A stretch of 64,000 nucleotides of DNA from Brugia malayi (Eukaryota; Nematoda; Chromadorea; Rhabditida; Onchocercidae). Below, piece by piece: positions 44,145-57,105 of the stretch. The notes beneath the pieces are model-generated. The model ran no database searches and was not told the origin of the DNA. It saw only the letters and a program-made list of their open reading frames with translations. Every line of letters begins with the position of its first letter. The stretch's first letter is position 1. Position numbers and translations under genes: made by a program. The DNA lies in assembly GCF_000002995.4 (NCBI RefSeq), contig NW_025062478.1:8966001-9030000 (forward strand). The letters are read 5' to 3'.

Positions 44145-45999
44145 ACCTTACTTCCGTCAACATATTTTGAACCAATTGTATACCTAACATTATTCAATGC
44201 AACTAAAATTCCAGTAAGAGACACATTTCAGGAAAACTAATACCACCACGTCAGAAAGCAGAGTCATACAAATTATATTGTTTCACTCCATCAAAACTGA
44301 GGATGCGATAAATTCAGATGCAGCGATTACCTTCTAGAAATCACAAACCATTTTAGAAATACTACAAATTGAAATTAACGAAAAACCTAATTCTTTTCTT
44401 CACCTAACCAATAAATTCTCCTTGTCGCCAAAAAAAAAAAAAAAAAAAAAGGAGACGAGATAAGCTGTTTCCATATTTCGCTTCTGATAAATACCGATAC
44501 AAAATGAGCAGGTAAATGAACATCATCGTTCCGTGAAATGTTTTTATTTTATTTATGGATGACAAGAAAATCTCAATACTTCCTTATGCACATCATATAC
44601 TATATGAAACAAATAGAAAATAAGAAATCTCTCTACCGGTACCTTAAAAAAATCTCCAATAATGTAACACCGTTGAGGTAAGATATAATGGTTGAGGAAG
44701 AGAGCATTCTCGAATTCAGTTAAATGACAGCTTTGCCTTCAGGCAAACATTCCGAGGAGAATGTTTGCTTGAAATAACAGAGATAAACAATCATTGGATT
44801 TTTTAAATATCTAAGAAATTGAGAATGCGATAACTTCAGGGACAAAAGTTTGCGTCAAGTTCATCCTCTCTTCTTAAAATATGAAAAAATGTACAAACAC
44901 AGTAAAAATTAAAACACAGTCTGAAGTTCCTGCTAAGCAATAACAACTACTTGATATATTCACATACAAGGCAATATTTCATATGATACTTGTTTGGTAA
45001 ATGAAACTCTTTTCACTATGGCAGCCGGTCTAACAGAATTACTCAAAATAAAAACTGATAAACTACGACGAAACATGAAATTCTGCAGCTGAAACTACAA
45101 TGACGTATACTGATTGTCGAAAGACTACCATTATTTAAAAATCTATTTTTTTGTTTTTCTTTTTTTTCTAAATGGTCAATAAAATTCAGCGGCTACTGGT
45201 AATCCGCTTGGCGAACAAAACTATGCAAAGTGAGAACACAATCAATCAGACAAATCAAAGGAACAGTAATGGTTAATAAGGGCAACAAGAGCAAAAGAAA
45301 ATGTTCTAATACTGTTAATAAGTAATTATGACGACCCTGAGCAATGTCGAATATTTATAAGCTTTCAGTAAAATATCTTCAGGCTTTCAAAATAGGATCC
45401 GACCTCAAAGGATGTCACTGTAATCTATCAAGTTCAAAAAGTCTAAATCCCTCTAATCCACAGATTCTCAAACATGGTCTGGAATATTAATGAGCATTAA
45501 AGAAAAGAGCAATAACAAATCAAAATTTTATGAGTATGAACAATTAATTCATAATTTTGCTAACATGAATATGCATTTAGTCGCTAGATGGTTTACCGGT
45601 TCACAACGTATCAGAAAACTAACATTTCAATAAAGGATACAAATTTTTTCTAACTGAAATTCATTTTATCCTTTTAACTGAACATATCTTTTTAATTGGT
45701 CTATTTCTAATATTTGTTCAACATTTCTTTTTATTATCTAAATAAAACACAAACATTAATAAATGTGCTAAAGATTATTTGTCTACTTAACAAGAGCACC
45801 AGAAAAAATCAAGTAGAAACGATGGATCTTTTACCTTTCATATTAAGCAACACAGCCATCGCAATATAGTTTTTGCATGCTGAAAACTTTGTCCATGAAA
45901 TGTCCGAGAAATCTCACAATTCTTAGCGAGATTTCTTTGAAATATAGAAATGCTAATGAGGAATTTTTTTATTTATAGAAAATGCAGATTGAACTATTG
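44145..45999. other. Spacer between the BRMS1-like gene and NAA35
   Basis: About 1.85 kb, AT-rich, with a poly-A run near 44430. No exon or RNA gene was recognised. Confidence 0.5.
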
Positions 46000-47924
46000 C
46001 TAGTTTTCTCCTCCATTTACAGCTCGTAAAGCTTGTTCGCAGACATAGAGATCCTCGTCAACATTTTCATTATATGGATCTATCAGCGAGGATACTGCAT
46101 CACCCAATAACCGCTCAATTACATTGGCCACTGGATAACGCTTTCGTTTCCTCCGTTCCCGTTCCTTACTTCGTTCGAATTCTGAAACAGTTAAACTACC
46201 TACTTAACGTATGATTAAAAACATAAACCTTGTCCCTGCTGCCATACACTCTGTTAATCGTTGCCATTCATAGAAATGTAAAAGAACGGTGTTGCAGTTT
46301 TGCAGAATGACTGCGAAGAGAAATATATATCTACTTTATATATATAGGAGAAAAAGATAACACTATAGACATACATCACTAAAGAAACAAAAAAATGGGA
46401 AAAAACAGTACCTCGACAGAAATTTACATACTCCCTTACGCATTTTTTCATGTCATCATCTAGCTTTTGCATCCTTGTCCAAATATCTGTCTCGATCTTT
46501 TCATAAGCCATCCGTTTATTATTATTTAAATTCTGCTGGGCACACTCTAATTGACCGATAGTACGCCTCTTTAACGATTCAGTCCGCAACGCCCGAATAA
46601 CTTCAATGTACTAAAATGTGCTTGCGTTCAAAACAGAACTGTGCCAGAACTAATAAACAATTGCATTTCTATAATGTGATTCGTATTATTTTCTTGTCTG
46701 TTTTGGGCTTTTAATAAAATTATATTCTTCATAGAAGGAACATTAAGATCTTACAAGCACAAAAAAAGTGTTGTATTTTACTATAGAAAAAGAAAAAAAA
46801 AGAAAATATACTAAAACTCATCCTAGACCTTCAGTTAGCATTATAAGAATCTACAAAAAATAGCAAAGCAAAACACTTCACCTGCAATCTATCATGATAT
46901 TCCTTAAGAATTTCTTCCTTTTTCTTGATAAAATCTACTGCTTCTTGGCTCAAAACCTCAGCTTGTCTCTTTTCCAGCTATAACACATAAACGACAGTAG
47001 CAAATTATCTTATATTTATTAATAAAAATCTTAGACGGATGTAAAATTAAATTTCGGCAGGTTTAACAATCTTCACATAAAAATTTCACTCATTCACTCA
47101 TTTCACTCATAGACTATGCCTACAAAACCTATCCCAAAGTCTAATTTATCAAAATCTGTACCCAGTGTTTATGCATGAAATTTATAATTACTTTTTGAAC
47201 TTCACGTAGGAAACGAGAGAACGACAAATGTCGAAAAAAAAAAAAAAAAAAAAAAAGGAACAACCTGCTTCAATTTCTCAGCATAAAGCTTTTTTTTGGC
47301 CTCGATGAACAGTTTCTCAGCTAGAACGGTTCGCCAAGCATTCAATTCTCTTCTCTTTTCATATACAGATGGTTCAATCTCGCTTTCACTGTCAGAAGAC
47401 TCCTGCATCTCCACTGTTATTTCTTCATCTTCAGACTTTTGAACAACTGTTGCCTGAAAGTAAAAGGAAACGAATATTCCAACTCTTTGATATGAGAAGA
47501 AAAAATGTTCAAAATAAAACAATAATGATAGAAGAATTTTATTTGCATACGTATCCCCAGTAAGCTTAACTTGAATCAACTGTAAAACTTCATCTCAGAT
47601 TTCTTGAAAACTGCTTAACTTAATACAACTAATATTTCCAATAATCACTCCAACATCACAAATATCTCACTGACCAATTACATCAGTTTTTATTCACCCT
47701 TACCCTCTGCAAAATTCAATCATCACACTACCCATGCCCTTCCTCGCATTCGCGTGCAACATGTATGCAACATTACGTGTCGCGTGAAATGATACGGTAT
47801 AGAGTAAAGGACAAAAGTTAGCTTCGGAAAATTGTAAGGAAATATATCACTTCGTGATATTGCACATACATACCTTTACGAATTCAAATAATTCCGGTTG
47901 CACATTCTCCTTATGATAGGCCAT
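46000..47924 (-). CDS. BRMS1/Sds3-like Sin3-HDAC complex protein
   Basis: Five exons (47924-47874, 47453-47265, 46977-46882, 46610-46412, 46181-46000) encode 238 residues. Human BRMS1 is about 246. An acidic Ser/Glu region (residues about 23-44, SSDSESEIE) is followed by long charged coiled coil: YEKRRELNAWRTVLAEKLF, then EILKEYHDRLQYIEVIRALR, TESLKRRTIGQLECAQQNL and DIWTRMQKLDDDM. This follows the BRMS1/Sds3 order, including the Sds3 helix near residues 113-170. The family bridges Sin3 and class I histone deacetylases. The C-terminus is basic and then acidic (KRKRYP through ENVDED). The ATG follows directly after TTTTAG. Placement rests on pattern similarity, so a related Sds3-domain paralogue is possible. 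Confidence 0.72.
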
Positions 47925-47930
47925 CTAAAA
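47925..47930 (-). promoter_or_regulatory. Candidate trans-splice acceptor touching the ATG
   Basis: TTTTAG|ATG on the minus strand. If a leader is added here, the mRNA would have no gene-encoded 5' UTR. Confidence 0.5.
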
Positions 47931-48024
47931 TTTGAAAAATTAAATGTAATTAATTCCTTCCTTGAAACATAAAATCTGTTGGGGAGTGTTTGTGAGGAAA
48001 ATGGGACTGCTAAAAAGGTATTAG

Positions 48025-48044
48025 GATTGATTGATTGATTGATT
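48025..48044. repeat. (ATTG)n tetranucleotide repeat
   Basis: Five tandem units of GATT. A short microsatellite. Confidence 0.85.
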
Positions 48045-48900
48045 ACTAAAAGATGACTAGAGAAGAAAAAAGAGCCCAGTGAATGAGTAGATGGTAAAGT
48101 GATGAAGGAGATGAAATGAAGAACAGTTGAGTGATGACGTATAGCAGTACATCAATAAAAAGCAAACAAAATATCTCAGTTCAACAATGAGATCAATTCA
48201 TGGCTCTAAATTATGAACATTTTAAAATTTCTTATATCTTCTTTCAGGTTTTAGTCTTCGTACAAAATTCTCTTTTTTTTTTTAATCAGAAATAATTACA
48301 AATAAAAGAAATATATATATCTTAGTATTAAATCCTTAGTATAATTATTTTCCATCAGTGATATTATTATCAGTTTTCTTTTTTTTTTTTTTTTTCGAAG
48401 TATTTCATACCGACTTCATTTAGGCATCAAAATACAATTACCAATATTAATTTGACGTAAATAATTCAACAGAACAAGTAACTTTTTTTTTAATTTTTTT
48501 TTTTTTTTTTTGTATTTAAAAAATTTGTATTGAAAAATTTCGTGTGCTTATTTAATTCATACTCTTTTGTTCTTTTTTTTTTTTTTTATCCGCAATGTCA
48601 TTTGTCCAGATTGTCATCTAATAAAATTTCGCTAAGCCATTAAAGGAAATGAAAAGAAAAAAGATATTAAACAGATACATTATACATAAATCATATTTCA
48701 AATTAAATTTAACAAAAAATGAATAAATTTTAAGTTAAACAAAACATTGGTATGTAGTGAATGAAGAAGTATACTTTGAAAATGTCATATTCCTTGGCCT
48801 TGAGTGACCAATCAGCCGACAAAAAGATATGCATCGTGTCGCGTTGACAAGTTTACACCAATTTCATCTGAAACGATAATGGTGGATAGATGATGAGTGA

Positions 48901-48941
48901 ATGGATAGATGGATGGATGGATGGATGGATGGATGGATAGC
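48901..48941. repeat. (GATG)n tetranucleotide microsatellite
   Basis: About eight tandem ATGG units flanked by ATAG variants. Confidence 0.92.
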
Positions 48942-50598
48942 AGTAGAAAATCGACCAATCGGTAATGAAAAGAGAATGGAAGAGAGAATGATGGAGTAAT
49001 AAAGTTTATGAACATTGGAGCTTGAGAAGCGCAAAGAGTACAGATAGTTTGGGCACAACAAAACCGGAAATATCTTTCAGCTATCTATCTATCATCATTC
49101 GATATGATGGCATTCGGACAAATTGTTCATAGATGAATGAGATGAACGGTATAGAGAGAAGACAAGTAATGATGTCGTGATGAAGATAATTATGGAAAGT
49201 CTGTCAGTGTAGAAAGAACGAACTTCAATAAATCAGAGAGTAAAAAGAAATGAGTGTTGTCAACTTATCTTTCATATATCTATTTTTTTTTCCTTTTTAA
49301 ATATATATCGAGTTTTGTTCTTCACATTTATATTTTCCAGATTACAATCAGTACCTCTATTTGATGAATTATAGTATTTGGATGAAGACTATAGAATACT
49401 TCAACAGATTAGTAGAAATAATATTTTAAAGTGCTTTCGATAAACTCTAGTTCTGGAAGTAATAATGAATGATGCAGACTACATCACTTCTCTTAACTAA
49501 TAAGTTTTAACAATAATCTCATGACTCCCTGACACTAAAAAATTTCCATCCTGTCAGACAAAATAAGAAGAATGTTACTTACCGATAAAACTTCTCATTC
49601 TTTAGGAAAACCCTGATAGAAAGATAATGTAATTTTTACTTGAATTTGACCTTCCTGTCTCGTACTCTGGCAGCTATATTCTCAAGAGACATGCAATATT
49701 CAGCAACCATCACATCACTACTATAACCTGTTCCTTTATATGCTACCAGTTCAGTGCAGAAAGAAACTCTCACTGTTAACGTCACTCATCCTATCTTCCA
49801 CTTCAACAATTACGTATTATAATACAATAGTGTATTTCATAGGTTAATACATTTCTTTTGGTTTGTTTTTAGAAGCTGTTTTACAGCATCAGCCTTGAGA
49901 AACGGAAAAATGTTTTGTTTAGATTTGATTACACATAGACAATTAAATATAAGCATAAAATAAGGATTTTTATAGTGAAATCAGTGAATAGGTTCAGAGA
50001 AGTGCAGTTACCAATCACCAAAAGAAATCATGAAAATAAGGAATTGAAAAGAAATTTGCAAAAATGTACAACATGATCTATGGGAAAAAAAATAACGCAA
50101 ATACAATGCTTATGTTACTTGTAAACAGACATAGAACGATTTGCCTTGGAAGCAATTTTCATGAAAATTTTCACAAAAAATGTAGTTTCCTTTAAGAAAT
50201 GAAAAGTTATAAAAGAAATTGAAATGGTCATCAGTGTAATACAATACATACAAGATTCAAATCTCGCATTAATCACAGATTAGTCAAACCAGTCACTAAT
50301 ATATATATATGCAACATACTTAAACAAGCAAAAACAGTCAGTAATGCATATCGGACATTTTGAATACATAGATAAATAAGGCTGCGATAAATTGAAAAAG
50401 ATAACTAAAACATAGGTAATAGGAAAAATTTCCATCGAATTTATTATGATTACACTCTTTTCCCAGCTCTTCAATTGCAATTCAAGTGTTTTTAGATTAA
50501 ACAAGAAAAAATAGTCTGTGCTATGCAAAGTTTTAAAGAAGAATTAGATTTGATAAACAAGATATGGATAGCTTTTGATATATTATTTATGCTCCTTT

Positions 50599-53564
50599 CT
50601 AAAATGGAAATTTAACAGCATGCGTGTCCACATATTCCACAAATTCTTCTCCATATGCTATGCAAATTTTCAGCAAAGCTTCACAATCATCTCTAGCATA
50701 ATGGGCATCATAATCGCCACTTAACAACTGGAAAGAACATGAAAATTGGATTTTCAATTAAATTCAAAGTAATATAACTGAAACTTTTTTTTTTTTTTTT
50801 TTTTATGAAAAATCATCTCACAATCAATCTGAATCCATTTCACAATTGTGAGTGGTAATAGCTAAAAGCATTCATAGAAGCTTAAAAGTTTAAAACAAAC
50901 AATGATCATATCATGCATTATAAGATTAAGGTATTGTACCTACGATAAACCAACTGGTTCATAAAATAAAGAAGTTTGGACCAGAAAAGTAATCATACAT
51001 AATGTATAAATTTTATCACATATCAAAGCACTTCAAGTGTTTCTTAAAGTTTTTTTGTAAAGAATTATAGGCAAAAGACTTTAATGATAACCTGTTTATA
51101 CATGGAATCCAATTTGAAGGCGCCTTTTTCACGAAAATATGCAATCGAAAAATGATTATTGAATAACCAGTCACCTTCATTCGAACGTCTAAAAATAAAT
51201 CAATTCAAGCTAAACAAAAACAGTAATTCTGATATGAGTACAACAAGGATTTAAATTTGAAAAATCTTCGCAAATTAGCAACTAAAAGTTTACAAGATCT
51301 GTAAATCACAGTCTAAAATTTCGGTATCCCGGACAACAGAAATAACTTACTTGAAAAGATTCGGTAGAATACGTTTCTTCTTAGCTGGTGACCATTTCGT
51401 CGCACGGATAAAGTTTAATGGATGGTCATCTGATGTATGGATAAAAAGCTGCCTTCTAGCAGGTCTGTATATAAACATACTAGTAGAGAAGTAATCACAT
51501 ATAATATATAAATCCTAATTCTACGACAAGAAAATTAAACAGATTTACTTTTAATAAAATATGCGCCATACTGGAAAACACAAACACAGTTTTTGATAAG
51601 TGAAATTAATTCAATAGACCTTTTCGGTCCGATTCTAGTTGAACATTCAACCGGAACAACAAACGTGGTGGTATCTTGTGATTTCCAGCTAACAGTCGAA
51701 CTGTCAGTCTTCAGTGCGCTTACAGAGATGCCCTCTACTTCGAGTGTCCCTGATCCTGATGGTTTAGAAATAATGTCCATATGAGTCCTTGAATTTACAT
51801 CTACTGAACATGACGACATTTTCTGTGGTGATGGCAGTGGATTTTCACTATTCAGTTGTGGTGATACTACAACATAAAATTATTAGATACCCAGCATAAT
51901 TTTTTTCCTGATTCCCTGATTCTGATGGTTAGAAATAATGTCCATATGAATTATTGTAAAAACATAAGAAGGGCATTTTAAAAAGTAAATTCTTTCTTCG
52001 TATCAACTTATTTTCATTATAACTAACAACATTACAAAATAGTCAAATATTGGATAACTTACAACGGCCCCAATCTAGCAGCTGAATGGCAGTCCGTAAT
52101 TCGTCATGGAACTTCTTTTCCAGATCCAGAAACATCAAATAAGAATCTACAAAATAAACCTAAAACAAAGTGCTCATTCAATGAAATCAGATTTTTTGTC
52201 AATATGAAAGGAATTCAAAGCAAATAACACAGAAACAGATTTCTGAACTAAATATTTTAGGTGTCATTAAAGCTAGAAAGAAAAAATGACACCTGGTTAG
52301 GAATAGGACTGATATCCAGAAGACCACTTCGTTCAAACTCTGCGTATAATATACGAAAATCAAACCTTAAAAAGTCGCTGATTTAAATAATAAACAAACG
52401 TCTAATGTGTTAAGAAATAGTAATAGAAAGGTAGATGAGAGAAGAAACCTTAGTCCATTGTGAGCGATTATACAAACTGGCTTCCGCGTTTGTTCTAAAA
52501 AAAGTTTCAATCCTTTCCATTCCGTGGCAAAATCGTTCTTGTCTTCCAAGTCTTCCCGAGAGTAAACAAAAACTGAAAACATTCGCTTTTGACAAATATG
52601 ACTGGAAATAAGGAAGGGCTAGGAACAAAAGAAGCCTAGGAATAAGGAAGGCAGAAGTGGTAACACCAATTTTATGACGGATGATAATATCATATGTGTA
52701 AAATAATGTTCTAAATGAGGGATAAAAAGTAAAGTGTAAAAGCTTGAAATTACCGCTACGTAGAAAGCGTCCTTTCTCGTACTCTGTCCATTCTTTCTGG
52801 TTCATTTTAGGTTTTATCTGCAAAATACAACATAGATATAATGTAACTAAAACACAATTGTTAACCTTAAATCTACTAAAAAGAAAATTTACCCCCTAAT
52901 TATTCTGTAATACGCTTCGAAAACGGTCAATTAGAGAGACTGTTTATCGAACACATTAAAAATTCGTGATATCACTTACAGAAAATAAGGTATAACTCAG
53001 AAGTTATTGATTTTCGATTAAACTGAATGTACAGCACTGAAAACCTGTGCGGAATAGATGTTGCATGGAATTCGGAAACTACTGGATCTGGAACGAAGTG
53101 ATGCTTGATCATCTGCCTCATCATTATTCATCACTGCATCCATCTTTCGAATCCCAGATAAAATTGCTTTTCTTGTAGCCGAAACAAGGCTGATTTCCAT
53201 AATATGAGGGGCTTGATTGGAACTAGCTGAAACCATAAAAGAAGAAAATCTGTGGTCACATAAGTTAGTTAGGCTTTGGTTTTATATAGCATCTAGGGCT
53301 CAAATTAAATGAGTTATAACTCAGTGAACGTTGAAAGATTTAAATATTCCAAATAAACATGCAATATAAAAGAGACAAATAAAATACAAATTAACTAAGC
53401 CTGATATGATTGAGTAATATTTGAGACAAGTCCCTTTGACTGCCTGGAATTGGTGGATCATCCAGTGGATTCATTGCATCGATTGGGAAAAGTCCACTAG
53501 CCTCCACATCCAGAAATACGAATGACTGTATGGGACCAGAGACATGACTCACATTACCAGCCAT
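50599..53564 (-). CDS. TREX-family 3'-5' exonuclease (DEDDh)
   Basis: Ten exons (53564-53441, 53226-53045, 52817-52754, 52572-52449, 52365-52293, 52159-52063, 51866-51620, 51464-51351, 51188-51092, 50727-50599) give 416 residues. All three Exo motifs are present: ExoI FLDVEASGL with D19 and E21; ExoII AHNGLRFDF with D167; ExoIII DAHYARDDCEALL with H383 and D388. The closing EYVDTHAVKFPF matches the end of the TREX catalytic core. TREX enzymes degrade single- and double-stranded DNA 3' ends with Mg2+. The protein lacks the membrane tail of TREX1. It carries extra sequence after ExoI (acidic and Ser-rich, residues 70-95) and an insertion of about 120 residues between ExoII and ExoIII. TTTTAG lies 13 bases before the ATG. 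Confidence 0.88.
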
Positions 53565-54821
53565 CTAGTTGACCCAACTAAAATTTCCAAAGGTAATAAA
53601 ATTCTCATAATTTATCAAAAGAACAAAGAGAATTTTTTGTAACTGACATTAAATCTATAAAACAAAGGCGATTGCAGCACCTTTTCCATGCTGAAATAAG
53701 CGAAACTCGAGAACAGTTAAGCACAAACGAATGTACCGCTCCATGATTCCATGTTTTTCTCATAACTTGAAGATCAAAATTTCGTCGAAAACTTTGCTAT
53801 ATATTAAAGCTTAAGCCCAGCACCATCAGCTGATTCTTCCTATACAACAAATACTGTCAGTTGAAGTTTATTTTATCAAGATTGTAGCAAAAAAAGAACA
53901 GATGTTCAAAATTATAGCTTGCTTCGGTCACGCTTTACACTTATTCTATGCTATTTTAATTACGGCAATTGATTTGTACATCATTTTCGTGAAATTTTCA
54001 CGACTATCAAAAAACTGTGAAAAAAAAAATGTAATTTTACACATCTACAAATGGAATGTGAAGCGCATACTCTACAGTTTCTTCGCCAAGATTTTTGCAG
54101 CCGATATTAACTATTCTGTAAAACACGAAACTCCCGTTTTGAAAACAGTTCATAGCAATCACGAAAATAATTAATCAACAGAGAAAGAACACATGCCCGG
54201 AGGTAATTCTTCACTAATATTAACAACTTATTATCACAGCTTCACATTACTGAATTTTAGAATAGCAAATTCTTCAAACATGATAAGGAAATTCTGCAGA
54301 TATTTTAAAAATCGCTGATAATTAGGAAATTAATTCTGATATGTATGAAACTGATGTAATAAGTCGTTACCAGCAGCTAAATATCCTTTTAAAATGAGCA
54401 GAAGTTCAGAAAAATCAATTGCAAAGAGCTAAAATATGCCGTAAAAATTACGTGTGCCGCAAGATTTATTTGCTCCCAAGCATATAAATGAATTACTTGT
54501 CATTATCTAATGCTACTAGAATTTAAGTGTGTTAAATGTAAATTCTTTAACAACATTAAAGACTTAAAAACAAAATTCCTTATACCTTCAGAAATTTGGA
54601 AGAGAAAACGTTGAAAAATTTTCATAGTTAAAGCCTGTAGGCTTTTTAGCTCCAAAAATAATTTCAAATTTTTCAATTGATGCAAAAAATAGGAATAGAT
54701 ATTATGACCAATTATACAATACAATTTAATCAAACCTAAGATAAAATATTTCATACATTTAAAACTGGAAAAGACACCCTGACTTTAACAATTAAAATAT
54801 ATAAGTTGACCTAAAAAATTT
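53565..54821. other. Spacer between DLST and the TREX-like gene
   Basis: About 1.25 kb, AT-rich. It contains the TREX-like leader with a TTTTAG acceptor at 53578-53583 and one 90-codon plus-strand open frame, listed separately. Confidence 0.5.
53902..54174 (+). CDS. Hypothetical small membrane protein
   Basis: A 90-codon ATG-to-TAA frame. Residues about 10-31 are hydrophobic (ALHLFYAILITAIDLYIIFV), followed by a basic stretch and a polar tail ending HSNHENN. That fits a single-pass membrane protein. The ATG directly follows AACAG, an AG like that in front of other starts here, but without a polypyrimidine tract. No family was recognised. In AT-rich DNA such a hydrophobic frame can arise by chance, so the call is weak. 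Confidence 0.27.
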   Translation: MFKIIACFGHALHLFYAILITAIDLYIIFVKFSRLSKNCEKKNVILHIYKWNVKRILYSFFAKIFAADINYSVKHETPVLKTVHSNHENN

Positions 54822-57068
54822 CTACAAATTTAGCAAAATAGTTCGTGGATCTTCAACTGAAGTTTTAATCTTTCGTAAAAAAGTGACTGCTTCGCGACCA
54901 TCAATTAACCTGAAATACGTAAATCATACATGAAATGATTAATGCAGATGATTGTGTTGTTACACTGAACCAAGAAATATTCCATTTCAGATTATTTGAA
55001 AAATTATCTTGAATAAATTCCGAAAATAAGGTAACAATTTTACCTATGATCATACGTCAGTGCTATAGTCATCATAGGACGGATTTCAACCTTTCCATCT
55101 ACTGCCACCGGTCGGTCAAAGACGCCATGCATCCCCAGAATTGCTGATTGTGGTGGATTGATGATTGGTGTTCCAGACACTGAACCAAAAACACCACCAT
55201 TACTGATTGTGAACGTCCCACCTTCCATATCTTCGATTGCAAGTTTGCCGTCCCGAGCATAAAATCAAACGTTGAATTCAGCAAACTACTTATAAACCGA
55301 ACTTCAGGAATTTTGTTATGAGACCACAGCTTGGTTTTACCTCCTACTATCCTACTTCTCCTTCTATACTTTTGGTCATTCGTCTTATTTATCATTTTAG
55401 CAAGAAAAGAATGTACGGCATTTTCAAAACAGTCAGAGCTCAAACTGATTAATATAAGACAAATCTATAGAAATCTTACGAAATCCTTGTGCGCTTCTCC
55501 CTTTATTTTCTATAAAGTCAAAAAAAAAGTTAGGTATCTGCAAGTAATAGGATAAAGATATGCCTTTATATTGAAAAAAAAAATTCCTAGTCATGGTTAT
55601 AAAAATCAAAATACCAAAAAACTATAGAAACAGGAAAGTACTTTAATTGCATATTCATTCAGTGTCTTTTCGATGGCTGCATAATTCATTGTTTCAACAT
55701 TACGCAGTACGGGCACTACCAGACCTTTCGGTGTAGCGACTGCAACTGACACGTCAATATAATGCCGATACAATATCTCGCCTTCATCGATTACTAAAAT
55801 AAACAAAATTCCCATCTTTTCCGATTCACTTTATCAAAATTTTTATAATTATCGACCGATTTAACAGACCGAAGTTCTCCCGGTAGAAAATTAAGGTAGC
55901 AATATTAAAAAGACCATAAAAGTTCAGAAAGATAGAAATGAATCATATAGCTAGCAACGAATAATGGCAGGATTCAAAAAATTCAGATGATGGATCAAAA
56001 TTTGAATCTTAATCCAACAGGAGACCTCAGAACATCAGATATAAGAAACTCACCAGCATTAACGGTGGGAAATTCTTGTAACGCATAAGCCGATGCTCGA
56101 ATAAATGGCGACATCAATCCAATTTTAATGCCATATTTTGCGATGAATTCTTTTTGATAGCGTTTCCTCATTTCCAGTACATTGCTGAAAGTTTATCCTT
56201 CTGCCAATTTAAACTTTCTAAATTTAATTGAACACAGACAGTTTGTAATTGCTACAAGATAATTACAACTTTCTCCATAGGTGGAAACTTCTCGGAGTTA
56301 AATAAATTTTTTCTTCCTCAATCATATGATTCTTCAGTACAGGCTACTACACATTCCAAAATTACCTAACAAAGACTTGTTCGAAAATATTTTTAAAAAA
56401 GGCAGTACCTCATGTCCACTTCATTGAAAGTAGTAAGCATAGCGTAAGTGTTCTGAGCGTCTTTCAACCGCTGTGCTATTCTTAAACGCATTCGGTTCAT
56501 TTTCACGCGTGTCTCATCTCTTGAACCAGTAAAAGGACTATGATCAGTGAGTGATGGTACTTTCTCTATAGGAGAATCTGGCTTAGGTTGGGAATACGAT
56601 GGAAGAGGTGCAGCTGCAATTTTCATTGGAGATGGAGTGACTGGCTTTTCTGAAACACATCTCACATATGAATACGATAGTTCATTTTTCACAACTCGTT
56701 TATACCTAAAATTCCTTCTCGAGTCATTGCAGTTCTATGAATTTAAAATAGATCAGTTCTATAAATTCAAATTAGATGAATTCAAAAGTACAAGAATATT
56801 GAATGTAGCTCCTCACCTGGACTAGATGAAGGTGATGTCTGCACCGAATCAGCCTTTGGTGGTGGCGGAGTTTTTTCCTCTACTGGTTGCTTCGCTTCTT
56901 TTGTACTCTTAGCAGGTGCTTCTGAAAATACAATTACTCTGTAATCATTACAGTTTTACAAAAAACATCTTACAGTTTTTACAGACAGTAGTTTTTAATT
57001 GCCAAAGGTCTATAAATGCTGTTCTATAAGCTGGCAATTATGAATTTTTAACGTTTAAAAACCTTAAG

Positions 57069-57105
<37 letters not shown>

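Larger units (their letters stand above)
47931..50598. other. Spacer between the TREX-like and BRMS1-like genes
   Basis: About 2.7 kb with several poly-T runs (48262-48600), an (ATTG)n run and a (GATG)n array. Apparent small frames reading PSIHPSIH come from the tetranucleotide array and are not genes. Confidence 0.6.

Noticed and set aside
48812..49061. Frames reading repeated PSIHPSIH
   Set aside because: They are translations of the GATG tetranucleotide array.
55099..55443. Minus-strand frame of 114 codons overlapping DLST
   Set aside because: It is a shadow in another frame of the conserved DLST exon, plus intron.
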